Source: SB15 sp964639245
GTDB taxonomy: Bacteria > Chloroflexota > Anaerolineae > Aggregatilineales > J027
DNA: 64,000 bases
Reading direction: 5' to 3'
Assembly (NCBI GenBank): GCA_964639245.1
Contig: CAZXCU010000012.1
Span: forward strand, 62,001-126,000
The position numbers and the translations under genes were made by a program. Positions within the stretch are counted from its first letter, which is position 1; each line of letters starts with the position of its first letter. The notes under the pieces are model-generated. The model saw nothing but the letters and a program-made list of their open reading frames with translations, had not been told where the DNA came from and made no database searches. Positions 1-8,364 of this stretch are shown piece by piece.

Positions 1-389
1 TTTCACCGGAAGGGGTGCAAACATGGCTACCGATTCCACCGACTTATGGGGAGGTTAATGTCGAAGTACAAACCGAAGAACCTACGTCCCATTTAAATTT
101 TGTGCGCTCCCTGATTGGACTGCGGCGCGAACTGTCCGTGCTGCATCGGGGGGAAGAATTTGCCTTTCTGCACAATTTACCGGAGGATATTCTGGCTTAC
201 ACCCGCACCTTGGACGATGAAAAAGTGCTGGTCGTGCTGAATTACGGCAAAGACAAACATACCCTCGATTTGTCTAGTGTAGATGAGTCCGGCGAAATTT
301 TGCTGAATACGCGCATGGATAAAAATGAGGTGGTCGAACTCGCCGCGCTGGAAATCCGTCCGCACGAGGGGTTGCTGCTGCAAATTTAA
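1..389 (+). CDS. GH13 alpha-glucosidase-type enzyme, C-terminal end (partial)
   Basis: The reading frame is open from the first bases, so the gene begins outside the window. The remaining ~128 residues match the end of family 13 glycoside hydrolases acting on alpha-glucosidic bonds. A TWLP motif is followed by a helix with the LIGLRREL pattern that closes the barrel. A beta-rich C-domain follows (LAYTRTLDDEKVLVVLNYG), ending EGLLLQI. The catalytic residues lie upstream and are not visible. The family hydrolyses oligosaccharides such as isomaltose, maltose or trehalose; substrate cannot be read from this fragment. Confidence 0.85.
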   Translation, partial: SPEGVQTWLPIPPTYGEVNVEVQTEEPTSHLNFVRSLIGLRRELSVLHRGEEFAFLHNLPEDILAYTRTLDDEKVLVVLNYGKDKHTLDLSSVDESGEILLNTRMDKNEVVELAALEIRPHEGLLLQI

Positions 390-518
390 GATAGGAAAAT
401 CCCCCCCCCCTAAAGCATTGGGGAAAACGTTTGTCCTTGCGATTTGGGGAGGCATTGTCCCTGTTGGTTGAATTCATAAATTCGTATGATGGGTAAAATT
501 CAATCAACAGGTGACACC

Positions 519-1496
519 ATGCCAACGGAATTTCCAACCTTACCGACTTATGCCGATGTCCTCGCCGCACGGGAACGCATCGCGCCCTATTTGCTACGAA
601 CCCCCCTCCACCGCTATGCTCCCCTCTGCGATTTTCTGGGGATGGAGCTTTACATCAAACACGAAAATTACCAGCCGATTGGCGCGTTTAAGATTCGTGG
701 TGGGATTAATTTTGTGGCGCAGCTTTCGGAAGCAGAACGGCAGCGCGGACTCATTTCTGCTTCCACAGGCAATCATGGACAGTCAATTGCGCTGGCGGGC
801 AAAATGTTCGGTGTTCCCGTCAAAATGGTCGTGCCAGAAACCGCCAATTCCGGCAAAGTCGCCGCCATGCGCGGAATGGGTGCGGAAGTCATTTTGCATG
901 GGGTCGATTTTGAAATTTCGCGGCGCTATGCGTATGAACTCGCGGAAACCACAGGCGCACGCTTTGTTCATGCGGGCAACGAACCCCATATCATTGCCGG
1001 AGTTGGAACGATTACGGCGGAAATTTTAGAATCCGAACCGGATATTGACGTGATTATCGTGCCGGTGGGTGGAGGGAGCAATGCGGCGGGGGCGTGCATT
1101 GCCGCCAAAGCCACCCATCCGCAGGTGAAAATCATTGCGGTACAGGCCGAAAATGCGCCTGCCGCGTATTTGTCGTGGAAAAATCAGCGCATTGAAGCCG
1201 CACCGATTGCCACTTTTGCCGAAGGCCTACAAACGGGGGAAGGATTCGCCATGCCGCAAGCCATTCTACGTGAATATCTGGATGATTTTGTGCTGGTGAG
1301 CGACGAATTGCTCAAACAGGCGATGGTCTGGATGATTGAATACGCGCATACGCTGGCAGAAGCGGCAGGCGCAGCCCCCTTAGCGGCGGCCTATCATCTG
1401 CGGGAAACGCTGGCGGGGAAAAAAGTCGCCGTGATTTGTACGGGCGGGAACACATCGCTGGCGCATTTGCAATTGGCGCTAAATGCGGCGGGATAA
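519..1496 (+). CDS. PLP-dependent threonine/serine ammonia-lyase-like enzyme
   Basis: A 325-residue fold-type II PLP enzyme. The PLP lysine is K58 in GAFKIRGG, the substrate loop is STGNHGQ (82-88), and the phosphate-binding glycine loop is PVGGGSN (182-188). Family members deaminate threonine to 2-oxobutyrate or serine to pyruvate. The protein ends soon after the catalytic domain (ICTGGN near the C-terminus) and has no ACT regulatory domain, so it resembles the catabolic/short type. Start: AGGTGA lies 5 bases before the ATG at 519; an in-frame ATG at 486 lacks a site. A related activity such as threo-hydroxyaspartate dehydratase or serine racemase is possible. Confidence 0.85.
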   Translation: MPTEFPTLPTYADVLAARERIAPYLLRTPLHRYAPLCDFLGMELYIKHENYQPIGAFKIRGGINFVAQLSEAERQRGLISASTGNHGQSIALAGKMFGVPVKMVVPETANSGKVAAMRGMGAEVILHGVDFEISRRYAYELAETTGARFVHAGNEPHIIAGVGTITAEILESEPDIDVIIVPVGGGSNAAGACIAAKATHPQVKIIAVQAENAPAAYLSWKNQRIEAAPIATFAEGLQTGEGFAMPQAILREYLDDFVLVSDELLKQAMVWMIEYAHTLAEAAGAAPLAAAYHLRETLAGKKVAVICTGGNTSLAHLQLALNAAG

Positions 1497-1511
1497 TCTC
1501 CCGGACACGGT

Positions 1512-1551
1512 ACGGAAATAAGGGCGGGTCAAAGACCACGCCCGTACATTT
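1512..1551. repeat. Dispersed GC-rich hairpin (GGGCGGGTC/GACC.CGCCC type)
   Basis: A hairpin-forming intergenic segment with arms GGGCGGGTC and GACCACGCCC (one bulged A) followed by GTAC. Nearly the same sequence occurs at 33777-33803 and, diverged, at 61164-61190. There is no T-tract, so it is not a standard terminator. Confidence 0.6.
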
Positions 1552-1635
1552 TGCGTAATGGGGATTCATACGAAGTTTCCTCTTTACTTTACATCTCCAC
1601 ACAGCTACGCTTTACCCTGTTAAGAGGTCAATTGC

Positions 1636-2667
1636 ATGTTTAAGCGTTTCCGCGTTGCCAGCCTTATCCGCAAAGGACTTGCCCAACAGAATCGGGGCAA
1701 GCTGGATAGTGCCATTGAAACCTACACCAGAGCCTTAACCCTGTGGCCTGATTCCGAAATGGCGTACTACCGCCGCGCCCGCGCCCACTGGCAAAAGAAA
1801 AATTATGAGGCCGCTATTGCCGACTATACCGAAGTCATTCGGATTAATCCCCATTCACCCGATGCCTATAAAGACCGTGCCGAGTTGCTCAAATATGGTG
1901 GTAACAAGCAGGGAGCATTGGAAGATTATGCAAGAGTGTTGGAGTTTGCCCCGCAGCAAACAGATGAAGTCTATATTGAATTAGGCTATTTTCTTCAAAA
2001 TGAAAATGATTTTGAAGGAGCAATAAAACATGCAGTAGAAGCACTACAAGCAAACCCGCGTAACTCGGATGCTCACTACAATCTTGGGTTATTACTTTTT
2101 AAGCAAAGAAACTATGAGGATGCGCTCCAGAGTTTGAACGAAGCCTTATCAATTCGTCCTCATGTTGCCCAATATCATTATGCACGGGGCAAAGTATATG
2201 TTGGGCTAAAAAAATATCCACAAGCACTTCAAGACCTTAAAAAAGCACTTGCTACTAATACAAACGATGCCGAACTTCATTCTTGGATCGCCTATGCCTA
2301 TCTTAAGTCAAATGACTTGGATAATGCGCGTAAAAGCTATGAAATTGCATTGTTTCGTAATGATAAATTACTTACTGCACTCTATAATCTTGCCTACATT
2401 TATTTTAAAGAGGGGGAATATGACAAAGCTATTGCCCACTATACACAAGCCATTAAAGTTAGCCCTCATGAAATAGAATGTTATACTTCCCGGGCGGGGT
2501 GTTATGTGGCTTTAGGCGATTACGAAAAAGCCCTGCAAGATTATCAAAAATGTATTGAAATTGCGCCTAATCAGTCTACAGGTTATAGCGGCCTCGGTTA
2601 TATCCATGAGCTTCTAAAAAATTATGCTGATGCCTTAAAATGGTATAGCCATTGCATTAGCCCCTGA
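1636..2667 (+). CDS. TPR-repeat protein, N-terminal part of a frameshifted gene
   Basis: A 343-residue frame made almost entirely of tetratricopeptide repeats of ~34 residues, with the usual A..D...A...P pattern (for example YEAAIADYTEVIRINPHSPDAY). TPR arrays are protein-protein scaffolds; no enzymatic domain, signal peptide or membrane segment is seen. The last repeat is cut by a stop at 2665 just after YADALKWYS. The expected continuation, AIALAPDE, is encoded one frame over from about 2648. The protein therefore continues in the next entry. Either the gene is broken by a one-base indel or the assembly has an error. Confidence 0.85.
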   Translation: MFKRFRVASLIRKGLAQQNRGKLDSAIETYTRALTLWPDSEMAYYRRARAHWQKKNYEAAIADYTEVIRINPHSPDAYKDRAELLKYGGNKQGALEDYARVLEFAPQQTDEVYIELGYFLQNENDFEGAIKHAVEALQANPRNSDAHYNLGLLLFKQRNYEDALQSLNEALSIRPHVAQYHYARGKVYVGLKKYPQALQDLKKALATNTNDAELHSWIAYAYLKSNDLDNARKSYEIALFRNDKLLTALYNLAYIYFKEGEYDKAIAHYTQAIKVSPHEIECYTSRAGCYVALGDYEKALQDYQKCIEIAPNQSTGYSGLGYIHELLKNYADALKWYSHCISP

Positions 2668-2704
2668 TGAAGTTTCTGCCGACACGTATTGGAAGTGTGG
2701 GAGA

Positions 2705-3274
2705 TTGCATTTTCAGCTTTCGGAGTATGAACAGGCAATTGATTATTATGATAAAGCTATCAGCGAAATACCTGAAAACCCACAGGTATATCTGGAACAA
2801 GGTTACAGCTATCTCTATTTGAAAAATTTCATGAAAGCCCTAGAAAATGCTCAAAAAGCGATTGTGTTGCGCCCTGATGAGACGGAAGGCTTTTTCTTAA
2901 GGGGCAGTGCTTATTATCATCTAGGGCAATTCGATAAATCCTTACTAGACACCACGAGAGCTTATCAGAAGGCAGACAATAAGTCAGATTACGTGAGTAA
3001 TCTAGGCGAAATCTATTTTGGACAGGGAAACTATCAGGCAGCTTTAAGGAAATTTGAGCAGATTCGCCCAGATGAACCCCAATTTGAAGCAGCAACGGCG
3101 GGGCTGGCAATTTCACACTTTAAACTAAATGATATTGACGCGGCGCGAAAGTTGTGGCAAAACCTTATCGCTCATGATGAGAACTTTCGCTCGGCGGAAT
3201 GGGTCGGAGAACACTTACACTGGCATCCGATTTTGATTGACACCGCCCGCGAATTATTACAGGAACTTGCATGA
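2705..3274 (+). CDS. TPR-repeat protein, C-terminal part of the frameshifted gene
   Basis: This continues the preceding TPR array in the +1 frame. The frame is open from about 2648 (AIALAPDEVSADTYWKCGRL), so the TTG at 2705 is only the first possible initiation codon and probably not a true start. About five more repeats follow (EQAIDYYDKAISEIPENPQVY and others), then a short C-terminal tail. Joined, the two parts would give a protein of about 545 residues. The stop overlaps the ATG of the next gene (ATGA), which suggests the pair is co-translated. If the frameshift is real, this half is probably not made. Confidence 0.75.
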   Translation: MHFQLSEYEQAIDYYDKAISEIPENPQVYLEQGYSYLYLKNFMKALENAQKAIVLRPDETEGFFLRGSAYYHLGQFDKSLLDTTRAYQKADNKSDYVSNLGEIYFGQGNYQAALRKFEQIRPDEPQFEAATAGLAISHFKLNDIDAARKLWQNLIAHDENFRSAEWVGEHLHWHPILIDTARELLQELA

Positions 3275-3852
3275 TCCCTCTTTTGACATCGCTCTGGTTA
3301 GCGGCAAGCGTGTTGACCTTTGTTCCGCCCGCCGACCAGTTTATTTTAGTGGATGAAACCGGACAACTGGATGCACAGGTTGTTCAGGAAGCGGCGGAAT
3401 CGCTCACCGAACAGGGGGCGATTGTGGCGGTCTTTGTGGTCATGAATGTGACCCCCGCCACCACCTTCGATAGGTTGCTCACCGATTACGGTCTGTTGAA
3501 TGGCAGCACCTTTGATGCCAACGCGATTGCCATTTTCATCAACAGCAGCGACAACACCACCGAAATTCGCTATGGGGCAAAGTGGCGGCGGGCTATCGGG
3601 GACAAACAAGCCTCCATTTATAGTGACCGCCTCGCGCCGGGTGTGATGACGGGTGCCTACAACGCGGGGGTCATCAACACCCTCAACGAAATCGACTATA
3701 TCACCGAGCAGAACAGCAGCGCGGACTCCCCCCCCCTGCCGCCGCTTTCCACAGGCATCTTGGTCATTTTTGCGGTAGGGCTGGTGCTGGTCAGTTTCAT
3801 TTCATGGGTTTTTATGCGTCAGCCCACCCCGCATGGCATCCATTCTTCCTAA
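3271..3852 (+). CDS. TPM-domain membrane protein
   Basis: A 193-residue protein with an N-terminal hydrophobic signal, a TPM-type domain (about residues 22-140, starting FILVDETGQLDA and including the core strand AIAIFINSSDNTTEIRYGAKW), a short Pro/Ser linker and one membrane helix near 163-185. It ends in a basic/polar tail. TPM domains occur in YgcG-like membrane proteins and in the plant thylakoid protein TLP18.3; the bacterial role is poorly defined. The start overlaps the stop of the TPR gene by four bases, pointing to translational coupling and a joint role at the membrane. Confidence 0.75.
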   Translation: MIPLLTSLWLAASVLTFVPPADQFILVDETGQLDAQVVQEAAESLTEQGAIVAVFVVMNVTPATTFDRLLTDYGLLNGSTFDANAIAIFINSSDNTTEIRYGAKWRRAIGDKQASIYSDRLAPGVMTGAYNAGVINTLNEIDYITEQNSSADSPPLPPLSTGILVIFAVGLVLVSFISWVFMRQPTPHGIHSS

Positions 3853-3892
3853 GATTTTGATTTGCCACATCGCTCATTTTGCCGCATACTAA

Positions 3893-3987
3893 GGTTATCG
3901 GTCATCCGTGCTGCGCGTTGTAGAACGGATGCCCCACCCGAATTATTTTTTTGACAACCGAAAGCTGACAACCGAAAACCGATAACC
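3893..3987. repeat. Degenerate heptamer repeat tract (STRR-like)
   Basis: Read on the minus strand, 3953-3987 is five consecutive heptamers: GGTTATC, GGTTTTC, GGTTGTC, AGCTTTC, GGTTGTC. On the plus strand GGTTATC GGTCATC is found at 3893-3906, so the two tracts face each other. The pattern resembles the short tandemly repeated repetitive sequences of cyanobacterial genomes. A smaller tract of the same type lies at 53884-53907. Confidence 0.6.
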
Positions 3988-3988
3988 T

Positions 3989-5581
3989 ATGTCCGACAAC
4001 CCGAATTTGCACGACCAGTACATGAATCAGGCCATTGCCCGCGCCAAAAAAGGCGATCTTGACGGGGCCTTGATTGACTTCGACAGTGCTATCACCGCCA
4101 TGAACGAAAAACTCGCCAAAGCCTACTACAATCGCGGCGGGGTCAACCAGATGAAAAGCGATGTCGAGGCCGCGCTCAAGGATTTTTCCAAAGCGATTGA
4201 ACTCAACCCGCAGTATATTGAAGCCTATCGCCAGCGTGCCAAACTGCGCCAAGCCAAAGGCGATTCACAGGGCGCAAATGCCGATATTGCCATCGCCCTG
4301 AGCAGTGATGCCGCCAAACGCATCCAAAAAGGCGATTACGACGGGGCAATTCAGGCGCTCCAGCAAGTCACCAAAATTAATCCGAGTGACACCAACGCCT
4401 ATGTCCTTGCGGGGAAGGCCTATCAAGCCAAAGGCGATTCAGCACGGGCGCTGGAAGAATTTGAAAGTGCAGTGCGGTTAGACCGTACCAATCCCGCGTT
4501 ATACGTGGCACGCGGGGAAGCGCATGAAGCGACGGACAATTTCGCGCAGGCGGTTGAAGATTACACCGCCGCCCTGAATATTGATAACAGTTTTGCGCCG
4601 GCCTACGCCAAACGCGCCAGAATTTTCCAGATGCAGGGCAAGCTCGACCAGGCCCTGGCGGACTGCGGCATTGTGCTGGGGATCGATTCGCGCTACGCCG
4701 AAGCGTATGCCATTCGCGGCACGGTGCATATTTACAACGGTGATTTGAATGAAGCGCTGATGGATTTCAACAAAGCGCTGCAACTCAACCCGCGTTTGCA
4801 CGAAGCCTATTTTATGCGCTCGGTCATTCTCTATGACAAACGTGATTATGACGCGGTGATTCGGGATTGTGACCGGGCAATTCAACTCAAGCCGAATTAC
4901 ACTGAGGCGATTTTGACACGCGGCATCGCTAAATTGGACAAAGGCGACCAGCGCGGCGCATTTGAGGATTTTTCCAATGTGCTGCGGCTCGACCCCAACA
5001 ACGCCGAAGCCTATGCCAAAATGGGCATGATTTATCAACAGGGCGGGCAAAAAGACCGTGCCAAAACCGCCTATCAGCAGGCATTATCGCTGGATGATAG
5101 CATGGTGGATGCCTATAACGGGATGGGGCTGTTGCTGGCGGAAGAAGGCAACCACACCGAAGCCATTGCGTTTTATTCGGATGGGCTGTCCGTCAACAAC
5201 GCTTTTGCCGATTTATATTTGAATCGAGCCATTTCGTATAAAGAAACCGGTGACCGTGCCAACGCGGTGAATGATTTCCGTAATGCTATTCATTACGACA
5301 ATACCAACGCCAACGCCTACTATCAACGGGCGTTCATGCGCCACGAACAGGACGATTTTGCCGACGCGCTGCCCGATTACGACAAAGCCATCGAACACAA
5401 CCCCGATTTTATTCTGGCGTATGAGGGACGGGGACGCGCCCGTATTGCCACCGGGGATATTAACGGCGCGATTGATGACCTTGAAAAATACCTCTCGCTG
5501 GGCGGGGGCAAAATTCACGGCGACCAAGCAGTGATGCAAAAACTCATCAAGGATTTGAAAAAGCAGGCCAAACGCCGCTAA
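3989..5581 (+). CDS. Large TPR-repeat protein
   Basis: A 530-residue soluble protein built from about 15 tandem tetratricopeptide repeats from near the N-terminus (NQAIARAKKGDLDGALIDFD) to a basic end (LKKQAKRR). Repeats are close to consensus, with alternating G-D-...-A and N-P-...-A-Y positions, giving one long superhelix. No signal peptide, membrane segment or enzymatic domain is visible. It is a second member of the TPR class next to the frameshifted gene at 1636-3274; the two are separated by the TPM-domain gene and a heptamer-repeat tract. The partner cannot be predicted. Confidence 0.85.
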   Translation: MSDNPNLHDQYMNQAIARAKKGDLDGALIDFDSAITAMNEKLAKAYYNRGGVNQMKSDVEAALKDFSKAIELNPQYIEAYRQRAKLRQAKGDSQGANADIAIALSSDAAKRIQKGDYDGAIQALQQVTKINPSDTNAYVLAGKAYQAKGDSARALEEFESAVRLDRTNPALYVARGEAHEATDNFAQAVEDYTAALNIDNSFAPAYAKRARIFQMQGKLDQALADCGIVLGIDSRYAEAYAIRGTVHIYNGDLNEALMDFNKALQLNPRLHEAYFMRSVILYDKRDYDAVIRDCDRAIQLKPNYTEAILTRGIAKLDKGDQRGAFEDFSNVLRLDPNNAEAYAKMGMIYQQGGQKDRAKTAYQQALSLDDSMVDAYNGMGLLLAEEGNHTEAIAFYSDGLSVNNAFADLYLNRAISYKETGDRANAVNDFRNAIHYDNTNANAYYQRAFMRHEQDDFADALPDYDKAIEHNPDFILAYEGRGRARIATGDINGAIDDLEKYLSLGGGKIHGDQAVMQKLIKDLKKQAKRR

Positions 5582-5610
5582 AAAGTCCCCCACCCCCCAT
5601 ACGCAAGTTG

Positions 5611-5716
5611 AGGGGCGGGTAAAATTTTCCTTAAAAAACGACTTCTATGCAACGCCCTTGTACCCGCCCCTACAGAATTTCCCTCTCCGCCATGCGGGGA
5701 GGGACAAAGGGCGGGG
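5611..5716. repeat. GC-rich palindromic intergenic repeat cluster
   Basis: Two inverted repeats lie between convergent genes. The first pairs AGGGGCGGGTA (5611-5621) with TACCCGCCCCT (5661-5671). The second is the hairpin CCCTCTCCGC-cat-GCGGGGAGGG (5681-5703), followed by acaaagggcgggg. The second unit closely resembles one found inside a coding frame at 62453-62490. No T-tract is present. Confidence 0.6.
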
Positions 5717-5724
5717 TCAAACTT

Positions 5725-6105
5725 TTACTGGCTCAACACATACGCAATCAAATCGGCAAGCTGTTGTTCGGACAGCGCCTTCTCATAATTACGTGGCATC
5801 AGATTCGAATACCCATCGACGATATGTTTGGCAGGCGTGATGATGCTGTTGAGGGTATATTGTTCTGCCGATTCACCGTCAACCCGACTGCCCGCCCGCG
5901 CCCCATAGCCCGTTAAATCCGGCGCAGCGCTAGATTCTCCCACGATGTGGCAGGTGTTACAAGCGGATGCCCCTTCAATATGCTGGGAAAAAATTTGTTC
6001 CCCGCGTGTCGCATCGCCAGCAGGCAAATCTTCAAATTTTAAACCGTCATCATTATTACAGGCTGCCAGCACCAACACCAGCAACCCCCAAAGCCATTTT
6101 CGCAT
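5725..6105 (-). CDS. Monoheme class I cytochrome c lipoprotein
   Basis: A 126-residue exported cytochrome c. The N-terminus MRKWLWGLLVLVLAAC is a lipoprotein signal with the lipobox Cys at 16. The heme site is C49-N-T-C52-H53, and Met103 in NLMPRNY is the likely sixth ligand. The C-terminal helix (LSEQQLADLIAYVLSQ) is typical of small electron-shuttle cytochromes. The start at 6105 was chosen because AGAGGG lies 8 bases upstream; the ATG at 6111 would sit almost on that site and the one at 6129 precedes it. No oxidase or reductase gene is adjacent, so its partner is unknown. Confidence 0.9.
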   Translation of the reverse strand: MRKWLWGLLVLVLAACNNDDGLKFEDLPAGDATRGEQIFSQHIEGASACNTCHIVGESSAAPDLTGYGARAGSRVDGESAEQYTLNSIITPAKHIVDGYSNLMPRNYEKALSEQQLADLIAYVLSQ

Positions 6106-6333
6106 GTTCATTCCCTCTGGAAAAATCACCCAAATAGTATAGAGGAGGCTGTCAAACTTGTCATTTGTACGGAATCTCTAAGCAAAACTATAGGGCATTT
6201 TCACAATCATCCAAGAGGGTGCAGGTGGATTACACTTGCTTACGGGGGGGATTGGTATACAATTCCGCCTTGTCTGTTTATCTATAATGGGCGCGTAGAC
6301 AAACTTGCCTCACGCCTGAGCGAGTAGGGGAAA

Positions 6334-8268
6334 ATGTCACTTAACATTCGCAGTCTGTTTTTGGGAAAACGACTTCCCACGCATGAGCTTGAACATCAAG
6401 CGATTAGCAAAAAAGTCGGGCTGGCGGTTTTTGCGTCAGATGCGCTCTCATCAACCGCCTATGCCACCGAAGAAATTCTCATCATTCTGGCGTTGGCGGC
6501 GGGTGCATCGTGGGCGGGGCGTGACGGCGAAATTCTGGGTTTATCCATTCCGATTGCCATTGCCATTGCAGTGGTTTTAACCATCGTCACGATTTCCTAT
6601 CGGCAGACGATTCATGCCTATCCGAATGGTGGGGGTGCATATATCGTCGCAAGAGATAATTTAGGCGAACTGCCCGCGCAAATCGCCGGGGCTGCACTGC
6701 TGACCGACTACATTTTGACGGTTGCCGTGAGTATTTCGGCGGGGGTCGCCCAGATTACCTCTGCTATCCCCGATTTACGTGATTTCCGTGTCTACATTGC
6801 GGTAGCCGTTATCGCGGTCATGACCATCGTGAATTTGCGCGGGGTCAAGGAAAGCGGCAGAATCTTCGCTGTACCGACCTATTTCTTCTTGACGATGATG
6901 TTCATTACGCTGGCGATTGGTTTGTACCGCTATGCGACAGGTGATTTAGCCAACGTCGAAGAAGTCGAAGGGCTGCATGAAGCGGGGGTACAATCGCTGA
7001 CGCTATTTTTGGTGCTGCGGGCGTTTTCGAGTGGCTGTACCGCACTCACAGGTATCGAGGCAATTTCTAACGGGATTACCGCGTTTAAAGAACCGCGTTC
7101 CAAAAACGCCGCGATTACATTGGTGTGGATGAGTTCGATTTTGATTAGCCTTTTCTTGGGCATTACCTTTCTTGCCAACCAGATTCATGCGCTGCCGAGT
7201 GAAGAAGAAACGGTCATCTCGCAGTTAGGCCGCACCATCTATGGCGACAGTAACATCATGTATTTTCTGACACTGGCAGGAACCGCCTTGATTCTATTGA
7301 TGGCAGCCAACACCGCCTATGCCGATTTTCCGCGTCTGGCAGCCTTGCACGCAGGGGATGGCTTTTTGCCCCGCCAATTAACCTATCGCGGTGGGCGCTT
7401 GGTCTTTTCGTGGGGGATTATCGTGCTGGCGGGTGCCGCCTCTCTGTTGGTCATTATTTTTGATGCCCGCACCACATCGCTCATTCCGCTTTACGCGGTT
7501 GGGGTATTCCTCAGTTTTACCGTGTCGCAAATCGGGATGGTCGTGCGCCTGCAAAAAATTGGCAAACTCAAACCGGGCGAAGTCGTCAAAGGGCTAGAAA
7601 CCACACTCGAATATGACTCCAGTTGGCGCTTCCACCAGATTGTGAGCGCGGTGGGGGCGGTTTCAACAGGGATTGTGATGGTCGTCTTTGCGATTACCAA
7701 ATTTACCCATGGCGCATGGTTTGTCGTCATCCTCATTCCGACGCTGGTGGTGATTTTCTTCCGCATTCACCGTCACTATAAAGAAGTGGCCTATACCCTT
7801 AGCTTGGAACGCGGCACGAAAATCGAAGAACGCAATGTGCGGACGGTCATTCTGGTGGATGATGTTCACGCCGAAACGCTGCGGTTGGTCAGTTTTGCCG
7901 AATCGTTAGGCCATCCGTGGGAAGCGATTCATGTGGGGGTCAAACCCGAAAAAGCCGAAATCATGAAACAAAAATGGCAGCAACGGGTAGGCCGCCGCGA
8001 ATTGGTGGTCATTCCTTCGCCGTTCCGCTTGTTGGCAGAACCCATTAAGGAGTATATCCTCACGCTCCAGAAGGAAAATGACAACTGTTTTGTCCATGTG
8101 CTGATGGGACACCTGGCGATGGACAGCTACTGGGAACAGGTTTTGCACCAGAACAGCGCCTTCATTTTTAACTTGTCACTGAGCCGCATGGAAAATGTCG
8201 CGGTGACGGTTGTTCCCTATCAGATTCATCATGTGGAACATTTGCCACACGAACCCCACAAACACTAA
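6334..8268 (+). CDS. kimA: APC-superfamily permease, KimA-like potassium importer
   Basis: A 644-residue transporter. Residues ~25-455 form an amino-acid/polyamine/cation-type membrane domain of about 12 helices. It carries segments that strongly recall Bacillus subtilis KimA (YdaO): SSDALSS-like FASDALSSTAYATEEILI, YPNGGGAYIVARDNLGE, LLTDYILTVAVSISAG, AFSSGCTALTGIEAISNGI and LIPLYAVGVFLSFTVSQIGM. The C-terminal ~180 residues are a soluble domain like the cytoplasmic KimA domain. In Bacillus the protein imports K+ and is controlled by c-di-AMP. AGGGGA lies four bases before the ATG. No c-di-AMP (ydaO) riboswitch is recognisable in the 200-base leader. Substrate assignment rests on family similarity. 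Confidence 0.8.
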   Translation: MSLNIRSLFLGKRLPTHELEHQAISKKVGLAVFASDALSSTAYATEEILIILALAAGASWAGRDGEILGLSIPIAIAIAVVLTIVTISYRQTIHAYPNGGGAYIVARDNLGELPAQIAGAALLTDYILTVAVSISAGVAQITSAIPDLRDFRVYIAVAVIAVMTIVNLRGVKESGRIFAVPTYFFLTMMFITLAIGLYRYATGDLANVEEVEGLHEAGVQSLTLFLVLRAFSSGCTALTGIEAISNGITAFKEPRSKNAAITLVWMSSILISLFLGITFLANQIHALPSEEETVISQLGRTIYGDSNIMYFLTLAGTALILLMAANTAYADFPRLAALHAGDGFLPRQLTYRGGRLVFSWGIIVLAGAASLLVIIFDARTTSLIPLYAVGVFLSFTVSQIGMVVRLQKIGKLKPGEVVKGLETTLEYDSSWRFHQIVSAVGAVSTGIVMVVFAITKFTHGAWFVVILIPTLVVIFFRIHRHYKEVAYTLSLERGTKIEERNVRTVILVDDVHAETLRLVSFAESLGHPWEAIHVGVKPEKAEIMKQKWQQRVGRRELVVIPSPFRLLAEPIKEYILTLQKENDNCFVHVLMGHLAMDSYWEQVLHQNSAFIFNLSLSRMENVAVTVVPYQIHHVEHLPHEPHKH

Positions 8269-8281
8269 ATTTGCTCTGGCT

Positions 8282-8313
8282 GGGCGGGTTGCTTTCAACA
8301 AGCATCCCCGCCC
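8282..8313. repeat. Intergenic hairpin
   Basis: GGGCGGG (8282-8288) pairs with CCCGCCC (8307-8313), with an inner GCTT/AAGC stem. There is no T-tract. It follows the kimA-like gene and may stabilise its mRNA end, or may be another of the dispersed repeats. Confidence 0.45.
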
Positions 8314-8364
8314 CTCTCAAGAACGAATAGAAATAGATGATTTTAGCTGTGCGGTTAAAATTTT

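Noticed and set aside
4499..5050. Open frames antisense to the large TPR gene
   Set aside because: The repetitive TPR codons leave the opposite strand open. The products are periodic mirror images of the repeats and not plausible proteins.
6130..6333. c-di-AMP riboswitch before the kimA-like gene
   Set aside because: The leader lacks recognisable conserved segments of that riboswitch class. Not claimed without a covariance-model scan.
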